NCBI RefSeq assembly: GCF_014647235.1
Contig: NZ_BMOU01000003.1
Span: 124,001-188,000, forward strand
DNA length: 64,000 nucleotides
Direction: 5' to 3'
Origin: Haloarcula pellucida
GTDB taxonomy: Archaea; Halobacteriota; Halobacteria; Halobacteriales; Haloarculaceae
Of this stretch, positions 60,748-64,000 are shown piece by piece. The notes under the pieces were generated by a model. That model did not search any database and was not told where the DNA came from. It saw only the letters and a list, made by a program, of their open reading frames with translations. How positions within the stretch are numbered: position 1 is the first letter of the stretch; every line of letters begins with the position of its first letter. The position numbers and the translations under genes are program-made.

Positions 60748-62253
60748 ATGAGTGATATACGAACCGTCACGGAGCGAGCAACGTTCGTCGAAACTGCCGC
60801 GTCGGCACCGGACGGTGCCCGCGTGCCCGTCGAAGTACGCATCACCGTCTCGGACCCGTTCGAGGCCTACCGCCGCGCCCGGACGGGCGAGGACGGCGTC
60901 TATCTCGAAACCACCGGTGGGCAGTCCGGATGGGGGTACTTCGCCGTCGACCCGGTCGAACTGGTAGAAGTCGGGGCAGACGCGACGCCGGACGGCGACA
61001 CAAGCCCCAGTATCGAGGCCATCGACGCCGTGCTGGATCGTGAGACACTCGTGCGCGGAGAGTGTGACGTACCCTACCCCTGTGGGGCGTTCGGATGGCT
61101 CTCCTACGACGTGGCCCGCGAACTCGAAGACATCCCGGCGACGACGGTCACGGACGGCCTCCCCCGTCTCCAACTCGGCGTGTTCGACTGCGTCGCCGCG
61201 TGGGAGGAACCACACGACGGGGAGGTGACCCTCCGGGTGACCGCGTGTCCGGTGGTCGAGGACGACGCCGAGGCGGCCTACGACGCCGGACTGGAGCGGG
61301 CGACGACAGTCGCGGAGTCCGCACTCAACGGCGACCGCCACGTCCAGTCGCCCCCCACCGCGAGCCAGCAGGCCACCTTCGAGAGCGAGTGCGGTGAAGC
61401 GGCCTACGCCGACCGCGTCCGGACTATCAAACAGTACGTCCGCGACGGCGACACCTTCCAGACCAACGTCTCCCACCGACTGACGGCCCCGGCGGCGGTC
61501 CACCCCGTCGAGACGTTCGACGCCGTCCGGCGGGTGAACCCCGCGCCATATTCGGGACTACTCGAGTTCCCGGGCGTCGACCTCGTCAGTGCCAGCCCGG
61601 AACTGCTGCTGGACGTCGAGGGCGACCGACTGCTGACAGAACCCATCGCCGGCACGCGTTCCCGGGGTGACACGCCCGAGGAAGACGCCGATCTGGAGCG
61701 TGACCTCACGACCGACGAGAAGGAACGGGCCGAACACGCGATGCTCGTCGACCTCGAACGCAACGACCTCGGAAAGGTCAGCGAGTACGGCAGCGTCGAC
61801 GTCGCGGAGTACCGCCGCGTCGACCGCTACTCGGAGGTGATGCACCTCGTCTCGCTGGTCGAGGGTCGGCGGCGCGACGACGTGAGCATCGCCGACGCCG
61901 TCGCCGCCGTCTTCCCGGGCGGCACCATCACCGGCGCGCCCAAACCACGGACGATGGAGATCATCGACGAGGTGGAGACGACCCGGCGCGGCCCGTACAC
62001 GGGGAGCATCGGCGTCTTCGGCTTCGACGACCGGGCGACGCTCAACATCACCATCCGGACGCTGGTCCGCCACGAGGGCGAGTACCGCCTGCGCGTCGGC
62101 GGCGGCGTCGTCCACGACTCGGTGCCGGCCAAAGAGTATCAGGAGACGCTGGACAAGGCCCGTGCGCTCGTCAACGCCGTGGACGAAGCGCTCGGTGAAC
62201 AGGGGTCGTTCGCCGTGGAGTCCACCGCCGACCCGATGGAGGGCGTCCGATGA
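60748..62253 (+). CDS. Chorismate-binding synthase component I (TrpE/PabB)
   Basis: This 501-residue enzyme joins ammonia to chorismate for anthranilate (TrpE) or aminodeoxychorismate (PabB). It has [10 protein letters not shown] with Ala at the TrpE/PabB discriminating position (PabB usually has Lys there), the [13 protein letters not shown] and [16 protein letters not shown] motifs and a C-terminal [15 protein letters not shown]. The Trp-feedback LLES-type motif is replaced by GVYLETTGG, which argues against normal tryptophan regulation. The folD neighbour favours folate, while PIAGT favours tryptophan. The next gene overlaps by 4 bases (62250-62253). Confidence 0.88.
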   Translation: MSDIRTVTERATFVETAASAPDGARVPVEVRITVSDPFEAYRRARTGEDGVYLETTGGQSGWGYFAVDPVELVEVGADATPDGDTSPSIEAIDAVLDRETLVRGECDVPYPCGAFGWLSYDVARELEDIPATTVTDGLPRLQLGVFDCVAAWEEPHDGEVTLRVTACPVVEDDAEAAYDAGLERATTVAESALNGDRHVQSPPTASQQATFESECGEAAYADRVRTIKQYVRDGDTFQTNVSHRLTAPAAVHPVETFDAVRRVNPAPYSGLLEFPGVDLVSASPELLLDVEGDRLLTEPIAGTRSRGDTPEEDADLERDLTTDEKERAEHAMLVDLERNDLGKVSEYGSVDVAEYRRVDRYSEVMHLVSLVEGRRRDDVSIADAVAAVFPGGTITGAPKPRTMEIIDEVETTRRGPYTGSIGVFGFDDRATLNITIRTLVRHEGEYRLRVGGGVVHDSVPAKEYQETLDKARALVNAVDEALGEQGSFAVESTADPMEGVR

Positions 62254-62822
62254 TACTCATCGTCGACAACTACGACTCCTTCGCGTACAACCTCGTCCAG
62301 TACGTCGGCGAGTTCGACGACGTGGAGGTCCGGCGCAACGACGCTATCGACGTCGCCGACATCCGCGACCTCGACCCGGACGGCATCGTCGTCTCGCCGG
62401 GCCCGGGGACGCCGGCCGACGCGGGCGTCTCTATCGACGTGTTCGCCGAGACCGCCTACCCGGCGCTCGGCGTCTGTCTCGGCCATCAGGCGCTGTGTGC
62501 GGCCCACGGGTCGCCCGTCGGTCACGCGCCCGAGGTGGTCCACGGCAAGCCCTCGGAGGTCAGACACGACCACACCGGTCTCTACGAGGGTGTCGACGAC
62601 CCCTTCGAGGTCGGTCGCTATCACTCGCTGGCCGTCGAGGACGACGACCTGCCGGACGAACTCGTCGAGACGGCTCACACCGACGACGAGCAGAGCGTCG
62701 TGATGGGGGTCAAGCACGTCGACCGCCCGCACGTGGGCGTGCAGTTCCACCCCGAGAGCATCCTCACCGACGCCGGCAAGCGGATCGTCGAGAACTTCTG
62801 TACGAACGTCGCCGGCGTCTGA
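62250..62822 (+). CDS. Glutamine amidotransferase component II (TrpG/PabA)
   Basis: The 190-residue glutamine amidotransferase supplies ammonia to the overlapping chorismate-binding partner. It has [13 protein letters not shown], the nucleophilic Cys in [10 protein letters not shown], and the His/Glu of the triad in VQFHPESIL. The length is normal for TrpG/PabA. The 4-base overlap with the upstream gene ensures equimolar synthesis. As with the partner, sequence does not settle tryptophan versus folate use. Confidence 0.92.
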   Translation: MILIVDNYDSFAYNLVQYVGEFDDVEVRRNDAIDVADIRDLDPDGIVVSPGPGTPADAGVSIDVFAETAYPALGVCLGHQALCAAHGSPVGHAPEVVHGKPSEVRHDHTGLYEGVDDPFEVGRYHSLAVEDDDLPDELVETAHTDDEQSVVMGVKHVDRPHVGVQFHPESILTDAGKRIVENFCTNVAGV

Positions 62823-62837
62823 GTGAGGTCCGTCGGA

Positions 62838-64000
62838 TCACTTCTCCTCGGGCGGGTCTACGTCGTGGTGCGTCTGAATCGACGGGAGTCGGTCGAGCCC
62901 CCGTCTGAGAACCGACGTGTGGCCTCGCTCGTGTCGGTACCACGTCAGCGTCAGGCCACCGACTGCGACCACCGAGATGACGGCGAACGGTCCGCCGGTG
63001 AGCACGGCGAGCGCCTGTAACGTCCCCGCACCGCCGACGAGCAGTACCGCCGTCGCCACCGCGCCCTGAAAGACGCCCCAGAAGACGACGCTGCCCGTCG
63101 AGGGGACCTGTCCCCGCCGGGTCGCGAGCAGCGAGACGACCAGCGTCGACGTGTCCGCGGAGGTCGTCATGAACACCACGATGAGCGCCAGGAACAGGAA
63201 CGAGAGGAGGCGTCCGAGCGGTAGCGACGCGAACAGTGCGAACCCGGCGACGGCCTCCGAGGCACTACTGCCGGCAATCGCTCCGAGGATGTCCGCTCGC
63301 CCCGTCTGCTGGACGAACAGGGAGGTTCCACCCAACAGGAGGAACCAGACCGCCGTCGCGGCGGCGGTGGCGACGACGCTCGTGAACACGACGGTCCTGA
63401 CGCGCCTGCCCCGGGAGAGCGCGGCGACGAACAGGCCGGCGAACGGCGCCCACGAGAACCACCACGACCAGTTCCAGACCGTCCAGTTGGCGACCCACTC
63501 ACCGCCGATGTGGAGACTCAACGGGACGAAGTGGACGACGTAGCCACCCAGCGCCCGGGTACCCCGTTCGACGACGAACGCACGCGGGCCGACGGCGGCC
63601 AGTACGAGAGCGAACAGGCCAAAGAGCACGACGTTCAGCCCGGCGATGCGGCGGATGCCGCGGTGGATGCCGGTGACGGCCGAGAGGACGAAGACGGCCG
63701 TCAGGCCGCCGACGAACAGCAACGGCCCGGTCCCGCCCACGGTAACGTCCCACTGGAACGAGATACCCGCGAGGAACTGCTGGCTCACCAGCGCCACCGA
63801 CGTCGCGATACCGCCGATGGTGGCGAACACGGCGAGGGTGTCGACGAGGCGACTCCACACCGAGTCGAGGCCCGAGACGCCGAGGAACGGGGCCAAAATG
63901 GTCGATACGCGCAGCGGTGCGCCGCGCTCGAACACGAAGTACGCGATTGGGACGCCGATGACCGCGTACGCGCTCCACGCCGAGACGCCCCAGTGAAACA
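62838..64000 (-). CDS. BCCT family transporter (N-terminus beyond window)
   Basis: The frame reaches the right edge without a start, giving about 387 residues of C-terminal sequence. It carries FHWGVSAWSAYAVIG at the window edge, the tryptophan-rich NWTVWNWSWWFSWAPFAG segment (the BCCT hallmark) and MTTSADTSTLVV. BCCT carriers take up betaine, choline or carnitine, and betaine is a compatible solute for haloarchaea. About eight membrane segments remain. It is convergent with the TrpG/PabA gene, with 15 bases between stops. Confidence 0.92.
   Translation of the reverse strand, partial: FHWGVSAWSAYAVIGVPIAYFVFERGAPLRVSTILAPFLGVSGLDSVWSRLVDTLAVFATIGGIATSVALVSQQFLAGISFQWDVTVGGTGPLLFVGGLTAVFVLSAVTGIHRGIRRIAGLNVVLFGLFALVLAAVGPRAFVVERGTRALGGYVVHFVPLSLHIGGEWVANWTVWNWSWWFSWAPFAGLFVAALSRGRRVRTVVFTSVVATAAATAVWFLLLGGTSLFVQQTGRADILGAIAGSSASEAVAGFALFASLPLGRLLSFLFLALIVVFMTTSADTSTLVVSLLATRRGQVPSTGSVVFWGVFQGAVATAVLLVGGAGTLQALAVLTGGPFAVISVVAVGGLTLTWYRHERGHTSVLRRGLDRLPSIQTHHDVDPPEEK

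Overview
The window comes from a halophilic archaeon (class Halobacteria). The evidence is high GC with GC-rich third positions, very acidic proteins, TATA boxes about 25 bases upstream of start codons giving leaderless transcripts, an Orc1/Cdc6 initiator flanked by origin repeats, HalOD1 and F420-dependent LLM proteins, and DP-rich secreted multidomain proteins. A Haloarcula-like genus is plausible but is a guess.

1-13.4 kb: four co-directional minus-strand genes encode very large secreted proteins built from cohesin-like, CARDB, PKD, malectin and dockerin modules. Three end in a dockerin. The fourth, which runs off the left edge, carries three cohesin/CARDB units and a new-looking 86-residue tandem repeat. 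Together they look like a cell-surface cohesin-dockerin assembly. The lead protein also carries a sugar-dehydrogenase-type beta-propeller between two malectin domains.

13.4-18 kb: a replication origin. An orc1/cdc6 gene is surrounded on both sides by nine copies of a repeat related to ACATCGATAGAGGGGTGTGT. Four lie past its 3' end. Five lie upstream of its start, in inverted groups. The rest of this 3-kb stretch is non-coding apart from one 49-codon gene.

18-29 kb: housekeeping and stress genes. They are a VanZ-like membrane protein, two universal stress proteins, an alpha/beta hydrolase, a B12-dependent ribonucleotide reductase, a Na/phosphate-symporter-like protein, a short-chain dehydrogenase and PEP synthase. 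Two gene-poor stretches hold a 16-bp tandem repeat, a run of palindromes and a small gene remnant. An 80-bp palindromic element occurs twice (18.2 and 31.5 kb), each time at a convergent gene pair and each time providing the TGA stop of the minus-strand gene.

29.7-53.8 kb: a sugar, sugar-acid or cyclitol catabolic island. It has an aldo-keto reductase, an IolE/IolO-like TIM-barrel isomerase, a DMT exporter, two Gfo/Idh/MocA dehydrogenases, a glucose-dehydrogenase homologue, a complete ABC sugar importer, a D-2-hydroxyacid dehydrogenase, an enolase-superfamily sugar-acid dehydratase, an HpcH/HpaI aldolase, an MmsA-type acylating aldehyde dehydrogenase, an SDR, a scyllo-inosose-dehydrogenase-like MDR, a TPP-dependent lyase, two paralogous F420-dependent LLM oxidoreductases and an IclR regulator. 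The combination fits oxidation of a polyol, inositol or aldonic acid to a 2-keto-3-deoxy acid, then cleavage and acyl-CoA formation. A frameshifted fragment of a second TPP-lyase gene lies beside the first LLM paralogue, so the island has been shaped by duplication and decay.

53.8-64 kb: cofactor and core metabolism. Genes include a coiled-coil protein, MobA, a CBS-pair protein, a HalOD1 protein, two FolD paralogues (one with altered active-site positions), two tiny zinc-ribbon proteins, serine acetyltransferase, a TrpE/PabB-TrpG/PabA pair and a BCCT transporter cut by the right edge.
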